64,000 nucleotides of DNA, from contig OZ252237.1 in NCBI GenBank assembly GCA_965249525.1, positions 1,240,001 to 1,304,000 of the forward strand. The letters run 5' to 3'. The position numbers were made by a program, and so were the translations under genes. The DNA is from G965240465 sp965249525 (GTDB lineage Bacteria; SAR324; JACQKK01). Shown here in pieces: positions 9,009 to 16,831 of this stretch (position 1 is the stretch's first letter; the number at the start of each line of letters is the position of its first letter). The notes below the pieces were generated by a model. It was not told the DNA's origin. It searched no databases and was given only the letters and a program-made list of their open reading frames with translations.

Positions 9009-9644
9009 CTATTGCGGACGAAAGGCAGCGGTGCCGCCAAAGCCGTTGCAGAATTCCATGGGATGGTCTTGATGGCGAGGCATCCAGCCGACTTCTACGC
9101 CTTGTGAACGCAGTTGGTCGCGCACTTGGTGAAAACGGGCGAAGCTGTTGGGGGTGACCCAGAAGAAATAGATATACTCTGCTGGAGGATGGCGCAAGCT
9201 GGCGCGCTGCCAGTTGGAGTTTGGGGATTGTGCCTGCTCCCAGCTTTCTCCGAGGGTGTTTTTGGGGGTGATTTCCAGGCAGTAGATTTGGTTGGTGACG
9301 GGGAAAAAGTTGATGTTGAGTTGGTTGTCGGGAATGTTGAGTTTGAGAGGCTGTGAGGAGGAGGGTCTTTGAGCGAGTTCCAGATAAAAGGGTTTGAGGT
9401 CTAGGTAGTGCAGTTTGTTGTTGTGCAAGGAGAACAGGGCGAATTTTTTATCAGAGGGGTGCGACCAGGGCAGCTTCAGCAGGCGCTGCTGGGTGGGGGC
9501 GGGGGGCAGCTGGGCGGTGGAGTGTTGCGCCAGCAAGGCCATGAAGGCAGCCAGAATAACTAGAACACCCACACTGTTGGAAACAATATCCACCAGGGAA
9601 TCCAAGCCCGGTTCGATTAAGTTTTTGCGGCGAGATCTTTTCAT
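9009..9644 (-). CDS. Single-pass membrane protein, possible ExbD/TolR/MotB-like stator partner
   Basis: 211 residues. The N-terminus is basic (MKRSRRKNLIEPGLDSLVD) and is followed by one membrane segment (IVSNSVGVLVILAAFMALLA), the topology of ExbD, TolR and MotB proteins. A mostly periplasmic domain with no recognised fold follows. An Asp (LDSLVDI) lies just inside the segment, reminiscent of the proton-accepting aspartate in stator subunits; this is inference. It is 2 bp downstream of a second protein of the same topology (9647-10294) and in the same run as a MotA/TolQ/ExbB-like channel gene. About 160 bp separates its stop from the TPR gene start. Confidence 0.6.
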   Translation of the reverse strand: MKRSRRKNLIEPGLDSLVDIVSNSVGVLVILAAFMALLAQHSTAQLPPAPTQQRLLKLPWSHPSDKKFALFSLHNNKLHYLDLKPFYLELAQRPSSSQPLKLNIPDNQLNINFFPVTNQIYCLEITPKNTLGESWEQAQSPNSNWQRASLRHPPAEYIYFFWVTPNSFARFHQVRDQLRSQGVEVGWMPRHQDHPMEFCNGFGGTAAFRPQ

Positions 9645-9646
9645 GC

Positions 9647-10294
9647 TTATGGTGTGGTTTGCGGGGAAAGCAGATAGGCGTTGGATTGAACCTTCGGCTG
9701 AAACTCTTGGTATGGAATTTCCCAGTCTGGAGGCAGTGGTTCCACCCCGATGGCCAAGCGGGTGGATTGTTCTAGCAGTTGGGAGGCAAGTTCATAGGTG
9801 TCAATGCCATTGGTGCGTACCAGCAGGATAGGATATTGCTGGATGCGTTCGGCACGGTTTTCGCCGCTGAGATTGCTGAGTTCCAGCTGGTGCAGCCAGG
9901 CGACAAAGCCCTGCTGAAAAGACGGCTGCTGGGGGATCAGACGTTTTAGTGCCAGCCATACTTGATCTCTGGAAGTGGTTGGTCCCAGTTCTTGGACAAT
10001 TTTTTCAATCAGGTTATTGAGGGTGTTGACTTCTGTGCGCAGTTCTTCTATGGAAAAGCGTTGGGAGGGGATGTCCTTGCTGGCATGCAGCCATAGTGCT
10101 TCCTTGCGACATTCCAGCAGCAGCGGACGCACATATGGCGGTGCGCCCACCAGCTGTATTTCTGCTTGAACGCGCGGGGAGACAGCACCAGAGGTTTGCA
10201 GCAATGCCAAAACCGCAGCCAAAAAAGACAGCACCCCCATGGCACCCAGCTGCACACTGAGAAAAGGAAACAGTGAAAAACCCGGCTGACGCAT
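9647..10294 (-). CDS. Second single-pass ExbD/TolR-like membrane protein
   Basis: 215 residues from ATG 10294. A GTG at 10387 is in frame, but the extra 31 residues look unstructured. The start MRQPGFSLFPFLSVQLGAMG, then a hydrophobic segment to about residue 32, gives an N-in/C-out single-pass protein. The rest contains helical stretches (IEELRTEVNTLNNLIEKIVQ, a possible short coiled coil). No conserved enzymatic motif is seen. It lies between the MotA-like channel gene (10402-11610) and the similar protein at 9009-9644 with almost no spacing. Two different TolR-like partners next to one TolQ-like channel is unusual and suggests a heteromeric plug. Confidence 0.6.
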   Translation of the reverse strand: MRQPGFSLFPFLSVQLGAMGVLSFLAAVLALLQTSGAVSPRVQAEIQLVGAPPYVRPLLLECRKEALWLHASKDIPSQRFSIEELRTEVNTLNNLIEKIVQELGPTTSRDQVWLALKRLIPQQPSFQQGFVAWLHQLELSNLSGENRAERIQQYPILLVRTNGIDTYELASQLLEQSTRLAIGVEPLPPDWEIPYQEFQPKVQSNAYLLSPQTTP

Positions 10295-10401
10295 AGGACT
10301 TATTCCATGGGGGATGAAGATGGGTGTTCGGTGCCTATGAAGGCCTGTTTCCTGCTGCCAGACATTGGCGGGTGAGTCCGTCCTCACCCTAGTTTGCGTG
10401 A

Positions 10402-11610
10402 CTATTCATCTTCATGGGGTTTGCTGGGGCTGGTTTTGCTGGGGCTGGGTTTGCTGGGGCTGGGTTTGCTGGGGCTGGTTTCGCTGGCAGCAACCTTGGC
10501 TGCTGTGGTTTGAGGCGCACTGTCGGCGCTTTTGCTGGGAGTACCAGCAGCTTTCTTGGGAGCATTTTGCTTCAGCAGACGCTCGGTGAATTGTCGCACC
10601 AGCGGTTGCAAACCTGTCAGCTGATGGTGTATGGTCTCGGTTTGGGTAGAAAGGTTTTTGACCAGCGGATTCAATTCGCTGACCCAAGTTTGCGACAGCT
10701 GAGTCAACTGACGCAGGTGTGCCTGATAATTCTCATCTACGGGAATGCTAGAACTCACCTGCAGGTGTGGCAGAATGTGTTCCAAGCAGTATTCTTCCAA
10801 CTCTATCAGTAATTCTTCCTCGTTTTTTTGTAAAAACGAAGACAGCATCATCACTGGCACCACCAGCACCAATGCCAAAAAGGTGGTGTTAAACGCTATC
10901 GCCAAGCCGCCGGTCACCCCGCCCAGCGCACTGCGCATTTCATCCCCTAAGGAACTGGAGTCGCCGCTGTTTTCAATAAACACAGCAAATTGTCCCACCG
11001 CTTCTCCAATGCCCAGCACCGTACCAATAAAACCTAGAATAGGAATCGCCCAAATGAACACACGCAAGGCAGCATAACTGAGCTCCAGCTTTTTTAATTC
11101 CAGTTCGGCTTGGGAAGCCATGAAAGCAGTGAGACTCTCTTTGTTGGTTACCGATGGCTGATGCAGCAGCAAGCGTTCAATAAGTCTCCAGGCTGTAGAA
11201 CGCAGCAGTTTTTTTTGGCGGCGCTGCTGCTGCTGCAAACGCTGTAATATTTCTTGCGCCTGCCAGGGTTGAATGCCCATGCGAAATATCTCTTGCGTCT
11301 TGGCTGAAAGCAGCTGCTTCTGCAGACGGTTTTCCTGGCGAAAGCGCTGGTACTTAAACCCCAGTAAAAAAAGCGAACACAGGGTAAAACCCAAAATCAC
11401 TGCCGACACACGGTTTTGAAACAGTGCCAGCAGGCTGGCTTTGTCTATGAGAGGCAGCGGAAAAACTTCATAAAAGACAGCCGTAAAAAGTATGGCAAGA
11501 AAAGCTGCCTTTAAGAGGTCAGCAGCACCCTGGGGGCGTCGAAGCAACGCAAAGGGTTTGCCCACAGCCTTTTGGTCATGATCTGCAGAAGAAGATTTTA
11601 AAGGAGACAT
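10402..11610 (-). CDS. MotA/TolQ/ExbB-family proton-channel protein
   Basis: About 402 residues from ATG 11610; a GTG at 11652 is an alternative, and neither has a clear ribosome-binding site. Two hydrophobic segments lie near the N-terminus, then a basic Gln-rich helical region. The MotA/TolQ/ExbB core follows: WAIPILGFIGTVLGIGEAVGQF, then LGGVTGGLAIAFNTTFLALVLVVPVMM, closely matching the family's third and fourth membrane helices. A helical cytoplasmic tail ends in a Lys/Ser/Pro repeat, (SPSKP)4, encoded by four 15-bp tandem repeats at 10421-10480. The family forms proton-driven stators. The tail is longer than in TolQ or ExbB. It heads the cluster with two single-pass partners; a separate true tolQRA is present at 53-55 kb, so this is a second system. 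Confidence 0.8.
   Translation of the reverse strand: MSPLKSSSADHDQKAVGKPFALLRRPQGAADLLKAAFLAILFTAVFYEVFPLPLIDKASLLALFQNRVSAVILGFTLCSLFLLGFKYQRFRQENRLQKQLLSAKTQEIFRMGIQPWQAQEILQRLQQQQRRQKKLLRSTAWRLIERLLLHQPSVTNKESLTAFMASQAELELKKLELSYAALRVFIWAIPILGFIGTVLGIGEAVGQFAVFIENSGDSSSLGDEMRSALGGVTGGLAIAFNTTFLALVLVVPVMMLSSFLQKNEEELLIELEEYCLEHILPHLQVSSSIPVDENYQAHLRQLTQLSQTWVSELNPLVKNLSTQTETIHHQLTGLQPLVRQFTERLLKQNAPKKAAGTPSKSADSAPQTTAAKVAASETSPSKPSPSKPSPSKTSPSKPHEDE
10421..10480. repeat. 15-bp tandem repeat, 4 copies, in the MotA-like gene
   Basis: The unit is TTGCTGGGGCTGGKT on the plus strand, four copies in phase with the codons. It encodes SPSKP or SPSKT units at the C-terminus of the MotA/ExbB-like protein. 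Confidence 0.9.
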
Positions 11611-11783
11611 CAGCAAACGCAGCCAGCAAGAACTTATGAAAAACGACAGCACACCCCAACATAACTATCGCTAAGTATAACTATACCCCCAACCATAACC
11701 TGCCACCAGCCCCATACGCAATACACCCCACTAACCCACTCCCCTGGGCTATGCTGTTGGGTTTCACCAATGGTGCTGATGCT

Positions 11784-11800
11784 GGCAGCAGCCTTTTTTG
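11784..11800 (+). other. Right half of an RCC1-cassette terminator (left boundary of the array)
   Basis: GGCAGCAGCCTTTTTTG here matches the 3' arm and T-tract of the terminator found after every simple RCC1 gene, but the 5' arm (AAGGCTGCTG) is missing. No RCC1 gene lies upstream. This looks like a recombination scar marking the left end of the array. Confidence 0.7.
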
Positions 11801-11828
11801 CAGCTGCTTGACTGCTAAAAAAAATATT

Positions 11829-11872
11829 ATGCTATAATAGCACTTATACAAACTATTATGCTATAATAGCAT
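11829..11872 (+). promoter_or_regulatory. RCC1 cassette promoter A: two copies of a palindromic -10 region
   Basis: Two TGCTATAAT extended -10 boxes (TATAAT at 11833-11838 and 11862-11867) lie 29 bp apart. The second is inside a perfect 15-bp inverted repeat, ATGCTATAATAGCAT (11858-11872). A TTGACT at 11808-11813 could be a -35 for the first. The same palindrome recurs before most paralogues and before dapD and tolB, so it is probably both promoter and operator. Confidence 0.7.
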
Positions 11873-11939
11873 TTAGCACAAAGCCAGATTGAACTAGCCA
11901 AGCTGTATTTATTATAAACTGGCTTTTAGCACAAACCCA

Positions 11940-11969
11940 GGCTATCTTGTAAGAGGCTATCTTGTAAGC
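11940..11969 (+). repeat. 15-bp leader repeats of cassette A (2 copies)
   Basis: GGCTATCTTGTAAGA is repeated twice in the 5' leader, about 40 nt before the start codon. The same motif occurs twice in cassettes B-F and before tolB, and three times before the two minus-strand RCC1 genes. Its role is unknown; it could form alternative RNA structures or be a slippage product. Confidence 0.8.
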
Positions 11970-12009
11970 TCGTGAGGCATACTATACTCAAACTTCTAAG
12001 GAGGAGATT

Positions 12010-13473
12010 ATGAAAACTCTACAATCATCATATACTGTGCCGGGCGTCTTTGTCTTGCTGTTGTCGGCTGTGCTGCTAAGCCTTGCCAGCTGCGGCGGCG
12101 GAGGCGGCGGTGGAGGCGGCGGCGGTGACGACAGCAAGGTTGCCGACAACAGCCCTCCCGACACGCCCCCTCCCGACGTCACCCCTCCTCCCATCATTGA
12201 GCCTGAACCCCTACTAGCCATCTCAGCAGGGTGGGTTCACACTTGTGCCATTGTGGAGGGCAAAGCCTGGTGCTGGGGAAAGAACGCCAACGGCCAGCTG
12301 GGCAACAACAGCACCGATGAGAGCAATCTTCCTGTGGCTGTGGTGCAAACCCCTGCAGTTACCACCGTTGGCAGCGAAAAAGATGCCGTTCTGCTGGACA
12401 GCGGGGTCTCTGCCATCTCAGCAGGGGTTAGCCACACTTGTGCCATTCAGGAGGGTGCCGCCTTCTGCTGGGGGAGCAACACCAATAGACGGCTGGGCAA
12501 CTCTTATGGGACCAGCAATGTTGCTGTGCCTATCAGCACGCTGGGCAGCGGGGTCACTGCCATCTCAGCAGGGGATCGGCACACTTGTGCCATTCATGCT
12601 GGCAAAGCCTGGTGCTGGGGGAGCATGCTCAATGGACGGCTGGGTAACAACATCGATGCCACCAGTGTTAATACGTTTAGCGGTGTTCCTATGGCTGTGA
12701 TGCTAACCGCTGAAACCACTACCACCATTGGCGGCACCACCACCACCACCGCTGCCACATTCATGGAGGGTGATGTGGATGCCATCATCTCAGCAGGGAG
12801 GGATCACACTTGTGCCGTTCACCTGGAACAAGCCTACTGCTGGGGGAACGGCGACTATGGACGGCTGGGCAACGACACTACCGACCATAAAAGCCTAGCC
12901 ACGCTTGTGGGAGCCGCTGGCAGCATGCTGGACAGCGGAGTCACTTCCATCTCAACAGGGAGTGACCACACTTGTGCCATTCACAATACTGCTAGCGGGG
13001 ATGAAGATGATGCATTTGCCGCCAAGTGCTGGGGGCGCAACAACAGGGGTCAGCTGGGCAGAGAATTTGCGGTAAGTAGCACTACTGTTCTTTTAAGCCA
13101 AAGCGATATTCCCGTGCAGGTCACAGGGCTGGAAAACAATGTCACTGCCATCTCAGCAGCGACTAATCACACTTGTGCCGTTCAAGCTGGCAAAGCCTGG
13201 TGCTGGGGTGATGAGAAACAGGATCAGCTGGGCGTAACCGACGCTTTATCTCCAAAGCTAAGCTATGTACCCCTGGCTGTGGAAATCACCGATGGCGGCC
13301 CCCAGCTAAGCGGGGTCACTGACATCTCAGTAGGGCAATTTCACACTTGTGCGCTGCTTGACACTGGTGTTGTCCAATGCTGGGGGGGTAACGGCAATGG
13401 ACAGCTGGGGGTTGGCGCGCTTGAAGGTGGTGATGCCACAACCTTCATACCCCAAACCCTGAGCTTTAAGTAA
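12010..13473 (+). CDS. RCC1 seven-bladed propeller lipoprotein A
   Basis: 487 residues; ATG with AAGGAGGAG about 6 nt upstream. The signal peptide MKTLQSSYTVPGVF... ends in the lipobox LASC and is followed by eleven glycines and an acidic/proline linker. Seven RCC1 blades follow, each with an ISAG-x-x-HTCA...CWG-x-N-x-x-G-QLG pattern. Blades 3-4 are separated by a Thr-rich insert (TAETTTTIGGTTTTTA). The two Cys per blade suggest disulfides and an exported site. RCC1 propellers generally act as protein-interaction platforms; the partner here is unknown. It is the first of six plus-strand paralogues and has its own promoter and terminator, so it is monocistronic. Confidence 0.9.
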   Translation: MKTLQSSYTVPGVFVLLLSAVLLSLASCGGGGGGGGGGGDDSKVADNSPPDTPPPDVTPPPIIEPEPLLAISAGWVHTCAIVEGKAWCWGKNANGQLGNNSTDESNLPVAVVQTPAVTTVGSEKDAVLLDSGVSAISAGVSHTCAIQEGAAFCWGSNTNRRLGNSYGTSNVAVPISTLGSGVTAISAGDRHTCAIHAGKAWCWGSMLNGRLGNNIDATSVNTFSGVPMAVMLTAETTTTIGGTTTTTAATFMEGDVDAIISAGRDHTCAVHLEQAYCWGNGDYGRLGNDTTDHKSLATLVGAAGSMLDSGVTSISTGSDHTCAIHNTASGDEDDAFAAKCWGRNNRGQLGREFAVSSTTVLLSQSDIPVQVTGLENNVTAISAATNHTCAVQAGKAWCWGDEKQDQLGVTDALSPKLSYVPLAVEITDGGPQLSGVTDISVGQFHTCALLDTGVVQCWGGNGNGQLGVGALEGGDATTFIPQTLSFK

Positions 13474-13493
13474 CAACCCGCCCAACTAGCATC

Positions 13494-13529
13494 AAGGCTG
13501 CTGTCTGTAACCAGGCAGCAGCCTTTTTT
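13494..13529 (+). terminator. Rho-independent terminator of cassette A
   Basis: A perfect 10-bp stem, AAGGCTGCTG / CAGCAGCCTT, with a 12-nt loop and a run of six T, 21 bp after the stop. This sequence is shared almost exactly by the other cassettes. Confidence 0.92.
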
Positions 13530-13693
13530 GCAGCGTCCTGACTGCCAAAAAAAATATCCCCATACCCTAGCATTTGATACAAAGAGGGTGTATTATTATA
13601 AACTGGCTTTTGGTGCAAACCCAGGCTATCTTGTAAGAGGCTATCTTGTAAGCTCGTGAGGCATTCTATACTCACATTTCTAAGGAGAAAATT

Positions 13694-15034
13694 ATGAAAA
13701 CTCTACAATCATCATATACTGTACCGGGCCTGTTTGTCTTGCTGTTATCGGCTGTACTGCTAAGCCTTGCCAGCTGCGGCGGGGGTGGCGGCGGTGGCGG
13801 TAGCAACGGTGGCGGCAGCCCTGCCATAACAGTTAGTGCTATCTCAGCAGGGGATAGCCACACTTGTGCCATCCTCAGCACAGGCGCCGCCAAATGCTGG
13901 GGAGAGAACTTCAACGGCCAGCTGGGTGACGACAGCACCGATGACAGCAATCTTCCTGCGGCTGTGGTGCAAACCCCTGCCGATACTTCTGACACTGACT
14001 CTGATAAGCATACCTCTGCCGTTCTGCTGGACAGCGGGGTCACTGCCATCTCAGCAGGGTTGGTTCACACTTGTGCCATTCATAATGGTGCCGCTAAGTG
14101 CTGGGGGTTCAACGGCAATGGACGGCTGGGTGACGGCTTCACCGATGACAGCCCTATTCCCGTGCAGGTTTCAGGGCTGACTAGCCAGGTCACTGCCATC
14201 TCAGCAGGGGGTGCTCACACTTGTGCCATTCACAATACTGCTGGCGAGGGTGAAACTGAGGCACTTGCCGCCAAATGCTGGGGGCTCAACGGCAATGGAC
14301 AGCTGGGTGACGGCAGCAGCACTAAGAGGTTAACACCCGTGCAGGTTTCTGGGCTGGGCAACGGAGTCATTGACATCTCAGCAGGGGAAGTTCACACTTG
14401 TGCCATTCACAGGACTACTGCTGGCAAGCATGCCGCCAAGTGCTGGGGGAGCAACAACAAGGGTCAGCTGGGCAACGGCGCTACTAGCGGCGAGCAAAAT
14501 GCACCCGTGCCAGTTGGCGGCGAGCTAGGCGATCTGGTCACTGACATCTCAGCAGGGAATGCTCACACTTGTGCCATTCAAGATGGCAAAGCCTGGTGCT
14601 GGGGTGATAACAGCCTGGGTCAGCTGGGCAGAGTGCTTGGTGTATCTCTAATGGTAAGCGGTACACCCGAGGCTGTTGTGGACCCTACCAGTGACGGCAG
14701 AGACCAGCTAAGCGGGGTCACTGACATCTCAGCAGGGAGTGGTCACACTTGTGCGCTGCTTGCCAGCGGTGTTGTCCACTGCTGGGGGCTCAACAGCAAT
14801 GGACAGCTGGGCGTCGACACCACCAGCACTGCAAGCAGCACTATTCCCCTGCAGGTTGAAGGGCTGGAAAGCCAGGTCACTGCCATCTCAGCAGGGGATG
14901 AGCACACTTGTGCACTGCTTGACAGCGGTGTTGTCCAATGCTGGGGGAGTAACGGCGATGGACAGCTGGGGGTTGGCACACTTTCAGGTGATGCTACCTC
15001 AAGCCCCACGCCCCAAGCCCTAAGCTTTGAGTAA
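13694..15034 (+). CDS. RCC1 seven-bladed propeller lipoprotein B
   Basis: 446 residues. Leader, start and signal peptide are nearly identical to A; ATG with AAGGAG upstream. Lipobox LASC, then a Gly/Ser/Asn linker and seven HTCA...CWG blades. The last two blades have the HTCALL...GVV(Q/H)CWG variant conserved at the C-terminus of all simple paralogues. The segment holding AVVQTPADTS and the SDKHTSAVLLDSG stretch is shared with D, E and F, while blades 3-4 match C, so the gene is a mosaic of family blocks. The promoter region is degenerate: at the usual -10 position it reads CATACCCTAGCAT in place of the palindrome, so expression may be weak or start elsewhere. Confidence 0.9.
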   Translation: MKTLQSSYTVPGLFVLLLSAVLLSLASCGGGGGGGGSNGGGSPAITVSAISAGDSHTCAILSTGAAKCWGENFNGQLGDDSTDDSNLPAAVVQTPADTSDTDSDKHTSAVLLDSGVTAISAGLVHTCAIHNGAAKCWGFNGNGRLGDGFTDDSPIPVQVSGLTSQVTAISAGGAHTCAIHNTAGEGETEALAAKCWGLNGNGQLGDGSSTKRLTPVQVSGLGNGVIDISAGEVHTCAIHRTTAGKHAAKCWGSNNKGQLGNGATSGEQNAPVPVGGELGDLVTDISAGNAHTCAIQDGKAWCWGDNSLGQLGRVLGVSLMVSGTPEAVVDPTSDGRDQLSGVTDISAGSGHTCALLASGVVHCWGLNSNGQLGVDTTSTASSTIPLQVEGLESQVTAISAGDEHTCALLDSGVVQCWGSNGDGQLGVGTLSGDATSSPTPQALSFE

Positions 15035-15054
15035 CAACCCGCCCAACTAGCATC

Positions 15055-15090
15055 AAGGCTGCTGTCTGTAACCAGGCAGCAGCCTTTTTT
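15055..15090 (+). terminator. Rho-independent terminator of cassette B
   Basis: Same hairpin as after A (AAGGCTGCTG / CAGCAGCCTT) followed by six T. Confidence 0.92.
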
Positions 15091-15122
15091 GCAGCTGCTT
15101 GACTGCCAAAAAATGAATATCT

Positions 15123-15137
15123 ATGCTATAATAGCAT
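15123..15137 (+). promoter_or_regulatory. Palindromic -10/operator of cassette C
   Basis: Perfect inverted repeat ATGCTATAATAGCAT with TATAAT at 15127-15132, about 127 nt before the start codon. CTGCCA about 18 bp upstream may serve as a weak -35. Confidence 0.7.
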
Positions 15138-15258
15138 TTAGCACAAAGCAAGTGAATTGATTATAAACTGGCTTTTAGCACAAACCCGGGCTATCTTGTA
15201 AGAGGCTATCTTGTAAGCTCGTGAGGCAACCTATATTCACACTTCTAAGGAGGAGATT

Positions 15259-16596
15259 ATGAAAACTCTACAATCATCATATACTGTGCCGGGCCTGTTT
15301 GTCTTGCTGTTATCGGTTGTGCTGCTAAGCCTTGCCAGCTGCGGTGGAGGTGGCGGCGGCGGTGGAGGCGGCACCCCTGCCATCGCTAAGCCTAAACCCC
15401 CAATAGATGCCATAGCCATCTCAGCAGGGGAAGAACACGCTTGTGCCGTTCTCAGCACAGGCGCCGCCAAGTGCTGGGGGCTCAACGGCAGTGGACGGCT
15501 GGGTGACGGCAGCAAAGCTGACAGGGATATTCCCGTGGCTGTCAGCACGCTGGGCAGCGGGGTCTCTGCCATCTCAGCAGGGAGTGAGCACACTTGTGCC
15601 ATTCATAAGGGCGTCGCCAAGTGCTGGGGTTTTAACATATATGGTCAGCTGGGTGACGACAGCATCTCTGACAGCAATAGTCCCAAGAATGTCGCAGATC
15701 TAGGCAGCGGGGTCACTGCCATCTCAGCAGGGAATAGCCACACTTGTGCCATCCTCAGCACAGGTGCCGCCATGTGCTGGGGAAGTAACCAAAATGCCCA
15801 GCTGGGTAAAGGCACCGATATTCCATCCAGCACCACGCCTGTGGAGGTCACGAATCTGGGCAGCGGGGTCGAAAAAATCTCAGCAGGGGGGTCTCACACT
15901 TGTGCCATTCACAATACGGCTACGGCTAGCGTGAGTGACCCTACCCCTGACCCTGTACTTGCCGCCAAGTGCTGGGGAGATGACACAGAGGGTCAGCTGG
16001 GCGACGGCGACACCACCACTGGAGGCCCTACACCCGTGCAGGTTTCTGGGCTGGGCAGCGGAGTCATTGACATCTCAGCAGGGCAAAATCACACTTGTGC
16101 CATTCACAATACTGCTGCCGAGGGTGAAACTGAGCAACTTGCCGCCAAGTGCTGGGGGAACGACGGCAATGGACGGCTGGGCAACGGCAGTGGTGACTCC
16201 AATGCAAATGCACCCGTGGCAGTTAGCGGCGAGCTAAACAGCGGAGTCACTGACATCTCAGCAGGGTATACTCACACTTGTGCCGTTCAAGATGGTAAAG
16301 TCTGGTGCTGGGGTGATAACAGCCAGGGTCAGCTGGGCAGAGAGATTGCTGTAACATTTCTAACAGCGAACCACCGTATACCCGTGGCTGTGGCAGCCAA
16401 CGATTACATGGGAGACCCGCTAGACGACCAGCTAAGCGGGGTCACCGCCATCTCAGCAGGGCAATTTCACACTTGTGCGCTGCTTGACAGCGGTGTTGTC
16501 CAATGCTGGGGGAGTAACGTCCAGGGACAGCTGGGGGTTGGCAAAGATCCTATTGATGACTCTACCGCCACGCCCCAAACCGTGCGTGAACCCTAA
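15259..16596 (+). CDS. RCC1 seven-bladed propeller lipoprotein C
   Basis: 445 residues; ATG with AAGGAGGAG upstream. Signal peptide and lipobox as in A, ten glycines, then a linker with KPKPP. Seven blades; blade 1 has HACAVLSTG in place of HTCA, and blades 4 and 5 carry longer loops (NTATASVSDPTPDPVLA and NTAAEGETEQLA). The C-terminus is TVREP rather than the TLSFK/ALSFE seen in A, B, D and E. The same alternative end occurs in F, created by a short insertion that puts a stop before the old AAGCTTTRAGTAA end. It has its own promoter and terminator. Confidence 0.9.
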   Translation: MKTLQSSYTVPGLFVLLLSVVLLSLASCGGGGGGGGGGTPAIAKPKPPIDAIAISAGEEHACAVLSTGAAKCWGLNGSGRLGDGSKADRDIPVAVSTLGSGVSAISAGSEHTCAIHKGVAKCWGFNIYGQLGDDSISDSNSPKNVADLGSGVTAISAGNSHTCAILSTGAAMCWGSNQNAQLGKGTDIPSSTTPVEVTNLGSGVEKISAGGSHTCAIHNTATASVSDPTPDPVLAAKCWGDDTEGQLGDGDTTTGGPTPVQVSGLGSGVIDISAGQNHTCAIHNTAAEGETEQLAAKCWGNDGNGRLGNGSGDSNANAPVAVSGELNSGVTDISAGYTHTCAVQDGKVWCWGDNSQGQLGREIAVTFLTANHRIPVAVAANDYMGDPLDDQLSGVTAISAGQFHTCALLDSGVVQCWGSNVQGQLGVGKDPIDDSTATPQTVREP

Positions 16597-16627
16597 GCTT
16601 TAAGTAACAACCCGCCCAACTAGCATC

Positions 16628-16663
16628 AAGGCTGCTGTCTGTAACTAGGCAGCAGCCTTTTTT
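16628..16663 (+). terminator. Rho-independent terminator of cassette C
   Basis: Same hairpin and T-tract as after A and B; the loop differs by one base (GTAACTAGG). Confidence 0.92.
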
Positions 16664-16695
16664 GCAGCGTCCTGACTGCCAAAAAATGAATATCT

Positions 16696-16710
16696 ATGCT
16701 ATAATAGCAT
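16696..16710 (+). promoter_or_regulatory. Palindromic -10/operator of cassette D
   Basis: Perfect ATGCTATAATAGCAT, TATAAT at 16700-16705; flanks are identical to cassette C. Confidence 0.7.
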
Positions 16711-16831
16711 TTAGCACAAAGCAAGTGAATTGATTATAAACTGGCTTTTAGCACAAACTCAGGCTATCTTGTAAGAGGCTATCTTGTAAGCTCGTGAGGC
16801 ATTCTATACTCACATTTCTAAGGAGAAAATC

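Noticed and set aside
8828..9040. 70-residue minus-strand frame between the TPR gene and the TolR-like gene
   Set aside because: It overlaps both neighbours, has no Shine-Dalgarno and no recognisable sequence feature.
9009..11610. Zorya-type defence system (ZorAB)
   Set aside because: The MotA-like protein is present, but there is no MotB/OmpA-type ZorB with a peptidoglycan-binding motif and no ZorC, ZorD or ZorE helicase/nuclease nearby.
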